Notes under the pieces: model-generated
Told to the model about the DNA's origin: nothing
Database searches by the model: none
The model's input: the letters and a program-made list of their open reading frames with translations, nothing else
Translations under genes and position numbers: made by a program
Origin: Chryseobacterium gilvum
GTDB lineage: Bacteria > Bacteroidota > Bacteroidia > Flavobacteriales > Weeksellaceae
Reading direction: 5' to 3'
Assembly: GCF_025628965.1 (NCBI RefSeq)
Contig: NZ_JAOTEN010000001.1
Coordinates: forward strand, 744,001-808,000
Length of the DNA stretch: 64,000 nt
Shown: positions 9,500 to 18,332 of the stretch, piece by piece
Layout: each line of letters opens with the position of its first letter
Position numbering within the stretch: the first letter of the stretch is position 1

Positions 9500-9656
9500 G
9501 CAGGTAGTAGAAGTATATATAAAGTAATACTACTAAATGATGTTCGCTTCGCATCTATAAAAATTTGAATCAATTGATTATTTAAACATCTATATATGAT
9601 AATACAAAGTTTCTTATGATAAATACTGTAAATATCATTTGTTTGCGCTGAAATAA

Positions 9657-9687
9657 TTGTAACGGCTTTTAATAAACAATACTTTTA
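9657..9687 (+). promoter_or_regulatory. Putative promoter of the tail-fibre-like/FISUMP pair
   Basis: TTG (9657-9659), a 20-bp spacer and TACTTTTA (9680-9687) resemble the Bacteroidetes promoter. A start near 9694 fits translation from either ATG (9709 or 9727). Confidence 0.4.
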
Positions 9688-9726
9688 CTAAGTTATTTTA
9701 ATCATAACATGATAAACTCAAATTGT

Positions 9727-10563
9727 ATGAAAAATATTTTATTAACGATAGCCCTCATCTCTGGAAGTTTAATCCAGGCGCAGGTGGGAATTGGGACAAC
9801 CAGTCCCAAAAACACATCTTTATTAGATCTTACCGCGACCAATAAGGGTCTGCTGATTCCCAGGGTGAATCTCAGCACCTTAACAGGAGGGAGTATATCC
9901 GTTTTCGGGCTTCCGGGAACAGATGGTGCACAGGATGGCATGGTTGTTTATAACACTTCTGCCACGGCTCCTTTTTCTACAGGAGAATATATCTGGTATA
10001 ATGCCCAGTGGAATAAAACCGGCACAGGAGCAGGTACAGTAACCAGTGTTACAGGCACTGCCCCGATTTCTGTCACTACAGGAACAACAACCCCGGTCAT
10101 TTCGGTTGCGGATGCAACTACGGCTGCAAATGGTATTGTAAGGCTTGCCGGTGATCTTACAGGTACAGCCGCTTCTCCGCAGATTGCAGCCAATGCAGTG
10201 ACTACCGCAGAAATATTAGACGCTACCATTGCCACTGCAGATATTGCCGACAATGCGGTGACCTATGCAAAAATCAATACTCCGGTTACGACCGCTACTG
10301 CTGCATATACGCTTTTGGCTTCTGATGAAGGTGGATTTGTATATGTGAATTCTGGTTCGGCTGTTACGGTTACCATCCCGAGTACTTTACCCGCAGGTTT
10401 CCATTGTGTGGTTATTCAGTTAGGAGCTGGGCAGGTAACTTTAGCAGGTAGTGGAGTAACTCTTCAGACCGCAAGAGGGTTGAAAACCCGTACATTATAT
10501 TCGGCGGTAGGAGTAATTAAAAAAGATACGACTACGGCAACTATTACCGGGGACGGAATTTAA
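9727..10563 (+). CDS. Secreted tail-fibre-like surface protein
   Basis: 278 residues from the ATG at 9727, chosen over 9709 because MKNILLTIALISGSLIQAQ then forms a normal signal peptide. The N-terminal module (VGIGTTSP, LLDLTATNKGLLIPR, GMVVYN) is related to that of the three preceding proteins. The middle (about 105-200) is a repetitive Thr/Ala/Val-rich stretch (GTVTSVTGTAPISVTTGTTT, ANAVTTAEILDATIATADIA) typical of trimeric fibre-like proteins. The C-terminal part (about 200-278) is beta-rich, as in phage-tail-like baseplate or fibre tips. No sorting tail is visible. The function is unknown. It is followed after 10 bp by the FISUMP gene. Confidence 0.75.
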   Translation: MKNILLTIALISGSLIQAQVGIGTTSPKNTSLLDLTATNKGLLIPRVNLSTLTGGSISVFGLPGTDGAQDGMVVYNTSATAPFSTGEYIWYNAQWNKTGTGAGTVTSVTGTAPISVTTGTTTPVISVADATTAANGIVRLAGDLTGTAASPQIAANAVTTAEILDATIATADIADNAVTYAKINTPVTTATAAYTLLASDEGGFVYVNSGSAVTVTIPSTLPAGFHCVVIQLGAGQVTLAGSGVTLQTARGLKTRTLYSAVGVIKKDTTTATITGDGI

Positions 10564-10573
10564 TAAATAATGT

Positions 10574-11440
10574 ATGAAAAATTTTACCTGTTTCTTGTTT
10601 TTAATGTTTGGAATTGGGAATGCAACCCTAAACGCCCAGCAGAATGTTGTTCTTGAAGCGCTGGAGGGTTGTGTAGTGGATATTCCTGCTAATGCTACTT
10701 GTCTCTGCAGTACTATTTCATTTACAAAGTGCTCATCCGTTTTAGGAGCTACGCTTAATGATGATCCTTCTACGTCTTCAGGTATTGAATATGACTGGAG
10801 TAATGCGACAAGTTCCACGCTTGGTGTTGGTTTTGGGGCAACTACGAATACCCGTGCTTTGGTAGAAATAGGCGGCCAGTGTTGGGCAAGATACAATATG
10901 GATGTCGTAAACAGCAATCTGGGAGCTTATGTTGCAAATACGGACACTGGTTGGAGCGGATATTACAATAATGCTGCAAGTGAACCTGCGGCCAATGAAG
11001 GCAGGCTGTACCAGTGGAGTGCTGCTATGAATGGTTCTACAACAGAGCGCGCACAGGGGGTTTGCCCTTCAGGGTGGCATGTCCCGAGTGATTGTGAATT
11101 AATGTATCTTGAAAATACATTGGGAATGAGTGTTGCAGAGCAACAGATAGCAGCACCTAGAACTACAGGGACTGTTGGGTTAAAACTTGCAGAAGTGGGG
11201 TACACCATGGGAGGCTCTCCAAGTACAAACAGCTCAGGATTCAGTTATATTTTATCCGGGCAGAGAGCGAATAATGGCACTTATAATGGTAGAGGGAGTT
11301 CTTCCTCTATTAAAACATCTACAAATATAACAGGTGCAATTGTTACAAGATTTCTTCAAACTGGATCTACCGGGGTTGAAAGAGGTGTTGGTGGTGCTTT
11401 CAATAGTGGTGGTCAACAAGTACGTTGTATAAAAGATTAA
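10574..11440 (+). CDS. Secreted FISUMP-domain protein
   Basis: 288 residues with a signal peptide ending at LNAQ. Residues about 95-287 form a FISUMP (Fibrobacter succinogenes major paralogous) domain, with GGQCWARYNMD, LYQWSAAMN, GVCPSGWHVPSDCE and the terminal GGQQVRCIKD. A Cys-rich segment (about 28-50) precedes it. FISUMP domains are found on bacterial surfaces and are structurally related to C-type-lectin-like or FGE-like folds; the ligand is unknown. It is co-transcribed with the tail-fibre-like gene, so the two probably act in the same surface structure. Confidence 0.85.
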   Translation: MKNFTCFLFLMFGIGNATLNAQQNVVLEALEGCVVDIPANATCLCSTISFTKCSSVLGATLNDDPSTSSGIEYDWSNATSSTLGVGFGATTNTRALVEIGGQCWARYNMDVVNSNLGAYVANTDTGWSGYYNNAASEPAANEGRLYQWSAAMNGSTTERAQGVCPSGWHVPSDCELMYLENTLGMSVAEQQIAAPRTTGTVGLKLAEVGYTMGGSPSTNSSGFSYILSGQRANNGTYNGRGSSSSIKTSTNITGAIVTRFLQTGSTGVERGVGGAFNSGGQQVRCIKD

Positions 11441-11509
11441 TTATTACATTAAAGATGAATAAAGTAATCTAAAGTAAAATACTAATAATATATATAGTCA
11501 TAAATTCTT

Positions 11510-12943
11510 CTAAAACTCACGATCATCAACCAGTTTTTTGATCATTCCGTTAAATATATAGCCGTGAAAAGGGAGAACGGAATACCAGTAGAGTCTTCCT
11601 AAAATCCCTACGGGTCTGAAAGTAGCTTCCTGGATAAGCTTTCCGTTTTCAATTTTAAAATCGAGCCACGCTTCTCCGGGAACCTTCATTTCAGCAAAAA
11701 GAAGCAGTCTTTTATCTTCTCTGCTTGCATACAGAACCCTCCAGAAATCAACACTGTCTCCTGCGTTCAGCGATTGTGAATTTTTACGGCCCCTTTTTAA
11801 TCCCACACCACCAAAAAGTTTATCGATGCTTCCTCTGAGGATCCACAAATAATTGGCATAATACCACCCATTTTTTCCGCCAATTCCGAATATTTTATCC
11901 AGTGTTTTTTTCTCATCTTTAATGTCACGTACTTTTTTATCTTTAAAGACTCCCATTGTGGGAACTTCCAAAAAATTCCATACATTTTTGGTATATCTAT
12001 AATTACCAAAAGAGTCATACCATGTTGAAAGTACGTCATTTTGCTCTATTTTATCAAAACTCAGTTTAAGGCTCTCCCTGTAATTTAGCAAGTGCACATT
12101 AAGTTTTTCTGCGAGATGGCTATCTTCTGCCACGACATTAATTTTCATGCTGTCAACTAGGTTTTTGGCCAAAACATAGGACGTTGAAGTGATAAAATAC
12201 AGCCAGTACGAAGAAAGTTTCGGGCTTAAAAAAGGAACCGAGAATATTGTTCTTTTTAATTTTCTTTCTTCAGCAAAAATTAGCAGCATTTCCTTATAAG
12301 TAAGCACATCGGGACCAGCAATATCAAAATGTTTATCATATGTAAAAGCTTTTCCCATCACACCCATCAGAAGTTCGATTACATTTCTGATGGCGATTGG
12401 CTGGCAAAGTGTTTTAAGCCATTTTGGAGCCACCATTACCGGAAGCTTTTCCACAAGATCCCGAATGATTTCAAATGAGGCGGAACCGGAACCAATAATA
12501 ATTCCGGCACGCAAGACTGTGAGAGAATAAAGGTCAGATTTCAATTCTTCCTCTACATCTTTTCTGGATTGAAGGTGTTTTGAAAGTTGATCTTCGTTAA
12601 CAATACCAGTGAGATAGATAACCTGTTTGCAGTGTGTTTTCTCGATAGTACGGGCAAAATTATCGGCAGATATTTTTTCAGCTTTACTGAAATCCGCATT
12701 GGAAGACATTGAATGAATCAAATAAAAAGCGATATTGATGTCCTTATCAACAGGGGTAAGCGTCGCAGAATCACTATAATCGTGTTCTATGACGCTGAGC
12801 TTGTTTTCATAATTCCGGTATAAAGTAGTATTAAACCTTTTCTTATCCCTCACAGAACATATAACTTCATAACCTTCACTGAGAAGTTGAATCAAAAGCC
12901 TTTTGCCGATATAACCTGTCGCACCGGTTAAAAATATTTTCAT
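11510..12943 (-). CDS. SDR-type NAD-binding protein with DUF2867 C-terminus
   Basis: 477 residues. The N-terminal half is an atypical extended SDR (NmrA/epimerase-like) Rossmann fold with TGATGYIGKRLL at 6-17 and a YLIHSM strand. The C-terminal part (about 330-477) is DUF2867, with W-YYANYLWILRGSIDKL, DSVDFWRV and GEAWLDFKIE, the arrangement seen in flavobacterial and mycobacterial proteins annotated as SDR family oxidoreductase with DUF2867. The substrate is unknown. It is monocistronic and convergent with the FISUMP gene; no clean terminator separates them. Confidence 0.85.
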   Translation of the reverse strand: MKIFLTGATGYIGKRLLIQLLSEGYEVICSVRDKKRFNTTLYRNYENKLSVIEHDYSDSATLTPVDKDINIAFYLIHSMSSNADFSKAEKISADNFARTIEKTHCKQVIYLTGIVNEDQLSKHLQSRKDVEEELKSDLYSLTVLRAGIIIGSGSASFEIIRDLVEKLPVMVAPKWLKTLCQPIAIRNVIELLMGVMGKAFTYDKHFDIAGPDVLTYKEMLLIFAEERKLKRTIFSVPFLSPKLSSYWLYFITSTSYVLAKNLVDSMKINVVAEDSHLAEKLNVHLLNYRESLKLSFDKIEQNDVLSTWYDSFGNYRYTKNVWNFLEVPTMGVFKDKKVRDIKDEKKTLDKIFGIGGKNGWYYANYLWILRGSIDKLFGGVGLKRGRKNSQSLNAGDSVDFWRVLYASREDKRLLLFAEMKVPGEAWLDFKIENGKLIQEATFRPVGILGRLYWYSVLPFHGYIFNGMIKKLVDDREF

Positions 12944-13381
12944 AAATGTTGTGGATTAGAATTTGGGGAGAATATGTTTACCCTGATAAAATTTAATACT
13001 ATTATGACTAAACAAAATCTTGATATTGTAGTTACAAAACTGATACCATATCATCATCGATACCCATTTCATAATTAATCATTTTTAATATAGATCATTT
13101 ACAATTTTACTTTTCGCTAATCTAGAATACTTAATTTTCAATACTACCATATTTTATTTATTCTCTATTTATCAGCGTTATAAATCATTTATATAATATA
13201 ATTTTTAAAAATATTATATTATTTTTACTTATAATTTAATTTTTGGTACGTTACTTGTTAGTAAGACTGCATCTACAGGAATGTTTTGTTAAGAGCATTT
13301 CGATATTCTTTGTTTTAAATTCATCATAAAAAACAAAGCATATTACAAATCAATAATTATAACTATTAATAAATAAAAAGT
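12944..13381. other. Long divergent leader region upstream of ompA
   Basis: About 440 bp of AT-rich DNA between the SDR-DUF2867 gene and ompA. It presumably carries the ompA promoter, but no exact TAnnTTTG box was found. A 9-bp stem CTTTGTTTT/AAAACAAAG (13308-13316 with 13330-13338) lies about 44 nt ahead of the ompA ATG and could stabilise the 5' end of an abundant mRNA. Confidence 0.4.
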
Positions 13382-14851
13382 ATGAAACTAAGTTTAGCAA
13401 TTTTATCATTAGCGCTATCCGTACCGGCTTCGTTAATGGCACAAGACAGCCTTAAGGTAACAAGTGGAGAATATCCAAATACATTTTCATCAGGATCTGC
13501 CAATGTATCGCCATTTACACAACAATCTAAAAGATTCAACGACTGGGCGGTTTCATTCGGAGCCGGTGTCCCTTTGGTACAGTCCGCAGATTTAACGTCT
13601 ATTAAAAATGGAAATGGAAATGGTAAGGATCTAGTAGGATACTCTGCTTATGTAAGTATTGATAAAGCGATTACCCATGCTTTCGGAATCAATCTTCAGT
13701 ATGACAGAGGGGAAACAAGACAGGGATGGTTTAATACCAAAGATTCTGCACCTACTAATGCTTCTGTAAATCAGCAGGTAGGAGCCAGAACGCAATACGA
13801 TGCGATTTCCATTTTAGGGGACATCAATTTCTCAAACTTATTGAGAAGAGTAGACAATAAATCTCCTTTCAGATGGGCATTACACGGATATGCAGGGATT
13901 GGTACGATTGCTTACAAAGCTTATCAGAAGGATGAATTTGGACAACGGCTCATGACTGAAATCAAACCATTTAAATTAAATTCATTTTTTGGACAGGCAG
14001 GAGCAGGTTTGAAATATAAAATCAACAGAAGATTAGATATCGAAGGTAGAGTAATGTATATTGTAACTACTGACGATCAGTTTGATGGTGGCGGAGCTCA
14101 ATACAGCGATATCAACAAGAGAGAAGACCAGGTTTCTGACAACTTCTTCAACGCTACTCTAGGATTATCATTAAAACTAGGAAAACACGAATCTCACCTG
14201 ATGTGGCATGACCCATTGCAGGAAATCTATTACAAAATGGATGTTTTGGCATCTAAAAATGAAGATATCACTGTATGTAAAAGTGGTGATGCAGATAATG
14301 ACGGAGTTTGTGACGATTGGGACAGACAACTTGATACTCCTGCAGGAGCGAGAGTTGACGGAGCAGGAGTTGCTCTGGATGTAGATTTAGACGGTGTTAT
14401 CGATCTTTACGACAAATGTGTAACGGTTCCGGGACCTGTAGAAAACAACGGATGCCCTACAACGACAGCTGCAGTAACTTCTTCTGGTACTGTAACTTCT
14501 ACCGATACTCAATTGGACGGAATTGAATTTGATCTGAATTCTGACAGGATTTTACCTTCAAACACACCTATTCTGAACAATGCGGTAAATTACATCAATT
14601 CTTCTAACGGATCTTATAAAGTAATTGGAGCTACCGATACGAGAGCCACAGATGAGTATAACCAAAAGTTATCTGAAAAAAGAGCAAGTTCGGTAAAAAA
14701 TTATTTAATTAAGAACGGAGTAGATTCTTCAAAACTTTCAGCAGAAGGAAGAGGTGAGAAAGACCTTAAATATCCTGAATGTGAGCCGGCTACAAAATGT
14801 CCTGAATGGAAAAACAGAGCCAACAGAAGAGTATTCTTTGAAGCAAAATAA
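13382..14851 (+). CDS. OmpA-family outer membrane protein
   Basis: 489 residues. A signal peptide (MKLSLAILSLALSVPASLMA) precedes an N-terminal outer-membrane beta-barrel domain (about 55-290). Thrombospondin type 3 calcium-binding repeats follow (about 300-360; DADNDGVCDDWD, DVDLDGVIDLYDKC). The C-terminal OmpA peptidoglycan-binding domain (about 375-489) carries IEFDLNSDRILP, ATDTRATDEYNQKLSEKRA and NRRVFF. It anchors the outer membrane to the cell wall and is likely a major porin-like protein. The Cys pair ECEPATKC in the OmpA domain is common in Bacteroidetes. The terminator lies immediately downstream. Confidence 0.92.
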   Translation: MKLSLAILSLALSVPASLMAQDSLKVTSGEYPNTFSSGSANVSPFTQQSKRFNDWAVSFGAGVPLVQSADLTSIKNGNGNGKDLVGYSAYVSIDKAITHAFGINLQYDRGETRQGWFNTKDSAPTNASVNQQVGARTQYDAISILGDINFSNLLRRVDNKSPFRWALHGYAGIGTIAYKAYQKDEFGQRLMTEIKPFKLNSFFGQAGAGLKYKINRRLDIEGRVMYIVTTDDQFDGGGAQYSDINKREDQVSDNFFNATLGLSLKLGKHESHLMWHDPLQEIYYKMDVLASKNEDITVCKSGDADNDGVCDDWDRQLDTPAGARVDGAGVALDVDLDGVIDLYDKCVTVPGPVENNGCPTTTAAVTSSGTVTSTDTQLDGIEFDLNSDRILPSNTPILNNAVNYINSSNGSYKVIGATDTRATDEYNQKLSEKRASSVKNYLIKNGVDSSKLSAEGRGEKDLKYPECEPATKCPEWKNRANRRVFFEAK

Positions 14852-14880
14852 TTCTTAACTGATTATTGAATCATTAAAAA

Positions 14881-14914
14881 AAAGGAAAACTATTATAGTT
14901 TTCCTTTTTTTTTT
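14881..14914 (+). terminator. Intrinsic terminator between ompA and a convergent lipoprotein gene
   Basis: A 12-bp perfect stem (14881-14892 with 14896-14907, three-base loop) ends in ten T on the plus strand; A-rich flanks give the minus strand T residues as well, so it probably serves both convergent genes. Confidence 0.85.
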
Positions 14915-14940
14915 GAAATAAATTTTTAGAAATTTATACT

Positions 14941-15315
14941 TTACTTAGCTTCTAATTCTACGGTATAAGACTTTGGAGAATATTTTGTTAAAGATCCTGT
15001 TGCGGCATCAATTCCTATTCCGATTACCCCTCCAAGAAGAATATTAAGTAAAGAAACAGCATTAAAGTTTTTTACCAGTTTCACTTCTTCACTTTTATAA
15101 CCTTCTTTCTCAAAAGTGATCATCTGCTTGCTTAAGGATCTTTGAATGTCTGCAGTACAGGGAGTCGTGCATTTTTCTATACCTTTATGCATTACTTTTG
15201 CACCTTCAGGCTGAGAATTAAAAGAAATGGAGTCCTTCGTTCCTGTAAAAATCGTTGCACAAGAAGTGAAGGAAAGGGTCACACTTAATAATGCAATTGA
15301 TAATTTTTTTTTCAT
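14941..15315 (-). CDS. PEGA-like lipoprotein
   Basis: 124 residues. The N-terminus MKKKLSIALLSVTLSFTSC is a lipoprotein signal with Cys19. Residues about 25-80 resemble a PEGA domain (ISFNSQPEGAKVMHKGIEKC, TPCTADIQRS, ITFEKEGYKSEEVKL), with two Cys pairs possible. A glycine-rich hydrophobic segment (LLNILLGGVIGIGIDAATGS) follows, typical of small Bacteroidetes and phage-encoded lipoproteins of unknown role. It is probably envelope located. It is convergent with ompA and shares its terminator hairpin. A short hairpin (AGTGAA/TTCACT, 15385-15403) lies in its upstream region. Confidence 0.75.
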   Translation of the reverse strand: MKKKLSIALLSVTLSFTSCATIFTGTKDSISFNSQPEGAKVMHKGIEKCTTPCTADIQRSLSKQMITFEKEGYKSEEVKLVKNFNAVSLLNILLGGVIGIGIDAATGSLTKYSPKSYTVELEAK

Positions 15316-15502
15316 ACGTTTAAATTAGTAATTATAGAGATAATCATTATTCCTCTGAGGCGAACTTACCAAAAAAAATCCTACAGTGAAAATTTTATTC
15401 ACTATAAAATGAAAAATTTAAAATTATCTGATTTAAGAATAATTTAGGTTTACTCCATTATTGGCAGCTATTGGGATATTATTTCCATAAAAAATGTATT
15501 TT

Positions 15503-15536
15503 TTGTATGAATATTTGATAAGGATTAATAAATTTG
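15503..15536 (+). promoter_or_regulatory. Putative promoter upstream of the LOV kinase
   Basis: TTG at 15503-15505, a 23-bp spacer and TAAATTTG at 15529-15536 (exact TAnnTTTG). It would give a leader of about 175 nt before the TTG start at 15718. The rest of 15316-15717 holds nothing else that I recognise. Confidence 0.4.
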
Positions 15537-15717
15537 CATGCATAATAAATTATTTATTCTGATTGAATTAATTAGGAATAATTCATATAAAATTAAAATC
15601 ACCCGCTGATTCTAATGATGGGCATAATATTTGGTTACACAAATTGTCTGAAATACTAGATTTATAAAACGTCATTATTTCGGATTATGTAGAATTATGA
15701 CAATAAAAAACGTATAA

Positions 15718-17271
15718 TTGAAAACATCACAAAATCCTAATGAAGAGATAAATAATCGGCTCGGCCATAATGTAGATATTTATCTTCAAGCGCTTAATTC
15801 GGCAAGATCAGGTATTATCATTACAGATAATACTCAACGTGATAATCCTATCATATATTGTAATAAAGCATTTGAAACCATCACCGGTTACCGTCATGAT
15901 CAGATTATAGGTCATAACTGTCGTTTTTTACAGCTGCACGACAGAAATCAGCCAGAAAGAGAATTGCTGAAGGAAGGCATCAAAAATGGTAAGGAGTGCA
16001 GAGTAGAAATAAGAAACTACAAAAAAAACGGGGATCTTTTCTGGAATGAGCTTTATATTTCACCCGTAAAAGACAGTGACGGAAATATTACGCTTTTTAT
16101 AGGAGTACAAAATGATATTACTGCCCGGAAAAAAGCCGAACACGAATTACGAGAAGAAAAAGCATCAGTAGAAAAAAAAATTATGGAGCGCACCAAAGAA
16201 TTGCGCGAAAATCAGATTTTTCTGTCAAGTATCATACAAACCGTACGTGAAAGTTTACTTGTACTTGATGCCAATTTTACGGTTCTAAGTGCAAACAGTC
16301 ATTTTCTCAATTCTTTTAAAGTGACTTCCGAAGAAACGGTGGGAACTTTACTTTTTGAATTAGGAAACCATCAGTGGGATATTGATGCTCTTAAAGAACT
16401 TCTTATTAAAATATTGCCCACCAATAACCCCGTCATAGATTTTGAGGTAGAGCATGATTTTCCGCATATCGGTAAAAAAATAATGCTGCTCAACGCTTAT
16501 CGTATTGAGTTTGAAGGTCAGTTTAAAGACAGAATCTTACTGGCCATTGAAGATATTACTGAAAAAAGAGAAATAGACCGCCGGAAAGATGATTTTCTTT
16601 CCATAGCAAGCCATGAGCTAAAAACACCGCTTACGACGATAAAAGGTCTTGTGCAGCTTCTGCAGAGAATGCCTCCCGAACAATCGAGTGAAAAATATCT
16701 GGCTACTTTAGATAAGGTCGGCGTTTATGTAGACCGCCTAAATAATCTTATTACAGAGCTTCTGGATACCTCAAAAATACAATCAGGAAATATAGAATTG
16801 CATAATGAGCCTTTCAATATTGATAAAGTAATAAAAGATGTTGTAGAAAATTTAACTATTACAACACCGGATTATAGAATTAACATTTCCGGAGAGTCTC
16901 AAGCTGTAGTCTTAGGTGATGAACTTCAGATTTCTCAGGTTGTTACAAACTTGATATCAAATGCTATAAAATATTCTCCTGGTTCTGCCAATATAGATAT
17001 TTATATCAGCAGAGTAGGAACTTATGTGAAAATTTCAGTAACAGATTACGGAATGGGAATCAGTTCTCAGGATCAGGCAAGAATATTTGACCGCTTTTTC
17101 CGTGCAAGAAATATACAGCAGAAATTTCCAGGTCTCGGAATCGGTTTGTATATAAGTCATGAAATCGTTGCAAGTCACAGCGGGACACTCTGGGTAGAAA
17201 GTGAAATTGATAAAGGATCGACCTTTAGTTTTACTTTACCTATAATGAAAGATGATAAAAATGGAGAATAA
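15718..17271 (+). CDS. LOV-PAS hybrid-free sensor histidine kinase (blue-light receptor)
   Basis: 517 residues from a TTG start directly after an in-frame TAA; no in-frame ATG precedes the first domain. Residues about 22-136 form a LOV-type PAS domain with GHNCRFLQ (photoactive Cys68), flavin-binding Asn100, Asn110 and Gln131, and the closing VQNDIT. A coiled-coil (about 137-165) leads to a second PAS (about 166-283). A HisKA domain follows with phosphorylated His299 in SHELKTPL, then HATPase_c with N-box Asn415, DYGMGIS (443) and GLGIGLYI (472). No membrane segment is present, so it is cytoplasmic. Blue light should alter kinase activity. It overlaps the response regulator gene. Confidence 0.92.
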   Translation: MKTSQNPNEEINNRLGHNVDIYLQALNSARSGIIITDNTQRDNPIIYCNKAFETITGYRHDQIIGHNCRFLQLHDRNQPERELLKEGIKNGKECRVEIRNYKKNGDLFWNELYISPVKDSDGNITLFIGVQNDITARKKAEHELREEKASVEKKIMERTKELRENQIFLSSIIQTVRESLLVLDANFTVLSANSHFLNSFKVTSEETVGTLLFELGNHQWDIDALKELLIKILPTNNPVIDFEVEHDFPHIGKKIMLLNAYRIEFEGQFKDRILLAIEDITEKREIDRRKDDFLSIASHELKTPLTTIKGLVQLLQRMPPEQSSEKYLATLDKVGVYVDRLNNLITELLDTSKIQSGNIELHNEPFNIDKVIKDVVENLTITTPDYRINISGESQAVVLGDELQISQVVTNLISNAIKYSPGSANIDIYISRVGTYVKISVTDYGMGISSQDQARIFDRFFRARNIQQKFPGLGIGLYISHEIVASHSGTLWVESEIDKGSTFSFTLPIMKDDKNGE

Positions 17272-17638
17272 AAAAATAATGGTCTGTGATGATGACCAGG
17301 GTATTCTTGATGTGCTTCAGATGCTATTAGAGTCAGAAGGATATACAGTGATTACAGAAATCAACAGTACCAATCTTATTAAAGAAATTATCAATAATCC
17401 GCCTGATCTTATCCTATTGGATTTATGGATGCCCATTATGTCGGGTGATCAGGTTTTAAAGGCAATAAGAATAAACGAAAGAATAAGCCATCTTCCGGTA
17501 ATCGTTTTATCGGCAAGTGTAGATGGAGACCACATTGCCATTACTGCAGGAGCAGATGGTTTTGTGCCAAAACCTTTTGATCTGGATGAGCTTCTGATAA
17601 AAATAGATAATTTATTGCTTCCGGAGAAAGTAAATTAA
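17252..17638 (+). CDS. Single-domain response regulator, partner of the LOV kinase
   Basis: 128 residues made of one REC domain: acidic pocket CDDD (13-15), phospho-acceptor Asp57 in LLDLWMP, Ser87 in LSAS and Lys107 in PKPF. There is no output domain, so it may act by protein contact or phosphotransfer. It overlaps the end of the kinase gene by 20 bp (11 bp if the ATG at 17261, MENKKI, is used), which indicates translational coupling. Its stop codon is only 5 bp from the stop of the convergent MarR gene, with no terminator between. Confidence 0.88.
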   Translation: MIKMENKKIMVCDDDQGILDVLQMLLESEGYTVITEINSTNLIKEIINNPPDLILLDLWMPIMSGDQVLKAIRINERISHLPVIVLSASVDGDHIAITAGADGFVPKPFDLDELLIKIDNLLLPEKVN

Positions 17639-17643
17639 CAGCA

Positions 17644-18291
17644 TTATCCGAAAATATCACTGATTTTATATATATCTGAAGTTCTATATTCAGTATATAA
17701 ATGTGCGTGAAATTCATTAAGCTTTTTTAGTATGCTAAGAAGGTCACTCTTCTCTTTTTCTGTCAGTTTACCTGAGAGAATTTTAGAGGTCATATTCACA
17801 TTCTGTACAGATTCCCGGAACATTTTTTCCCCTTTTTGGGTAAGATTCAGTCTTTTGCTCCGCTTGTCATCTACATCATTCTTTTCTACCAGTAGTTCAG
17901 CTTCCAGCAATCTTTTGATAATTTGTGTCCCGGTTTGCTTTTCATGGCCGTTTTTCTCAATCAATTGAATTTTTGTAAGATGAGGCTCATCTTTAAGGCG
18001 ATACAGATAGGTAAATTCTTCATTGGCAAGATCAGGAAATTGGCCAAGGCCTTTTCTGATCAAAAGCTTCGAAAATCTTCCTAATAAAAGTATCTGTTTG
18101 CAGATTTCATTTTCGGTAAACGAGACTTCCAGATTTTCATTTTTAAAGAGTTTAGTCGGGCTTTCTTCTACATACTTTCTGTCATTCAGCCACATACGGA
18201 AGTCATCTACTTTACAGTTGGGCTTGTAAGCATCAGAATTTTCAAAAGCTTTCACCTGCAGAAGCAGGTCGATGATAAAGTCAGTTTGCAT
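17644..18291 (-). CDS. MarR-family transcriptional regulator
   Basis: 215 residues. The winged-helix MarR core (about 90-180) has YLYRLKDEPHLTKIQLIEKN, a helix-turn-helix with GTQIIKRLLEAELLVEK and the wing DVDDKRSKRLNLTQKGEKMF. An N-terminal extension of about 80 residues is shared with the MarR protein upstream of crtI (53402-54082), so the two are paralogs. It is the last gene of the compact minus-strand set that begins with TetR at 21495, 41 bp after the SDR. Its ligand is unknown; the location implies control of the light or stress locus. Confidence 0.85.
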   Translation of the reverse strand: MQTDFIIDLLLQVKAFENSDAYKPNCKVDDFRMWLNDRKYVEESPTKLFKNENLEVSFTENEICKQILLLGRFSKLLIRKGLGQFPDLANEEFTYLYRLKDEPHLTKIQLIEKNGHEKQTGTQIIKRLLEAELLVEKNDVDDKRSKRLNLTQKGEKMFRESVQNVNMTSKILSGKLTEKEKSDLLSILKKLNEFHAHLYTEYRTSDIYKISDIFG

Positions 18292-18332
18292 GGTGTAATT
18301 TTGGGTAAAGATATACTTTTAGTTTTTATAAG

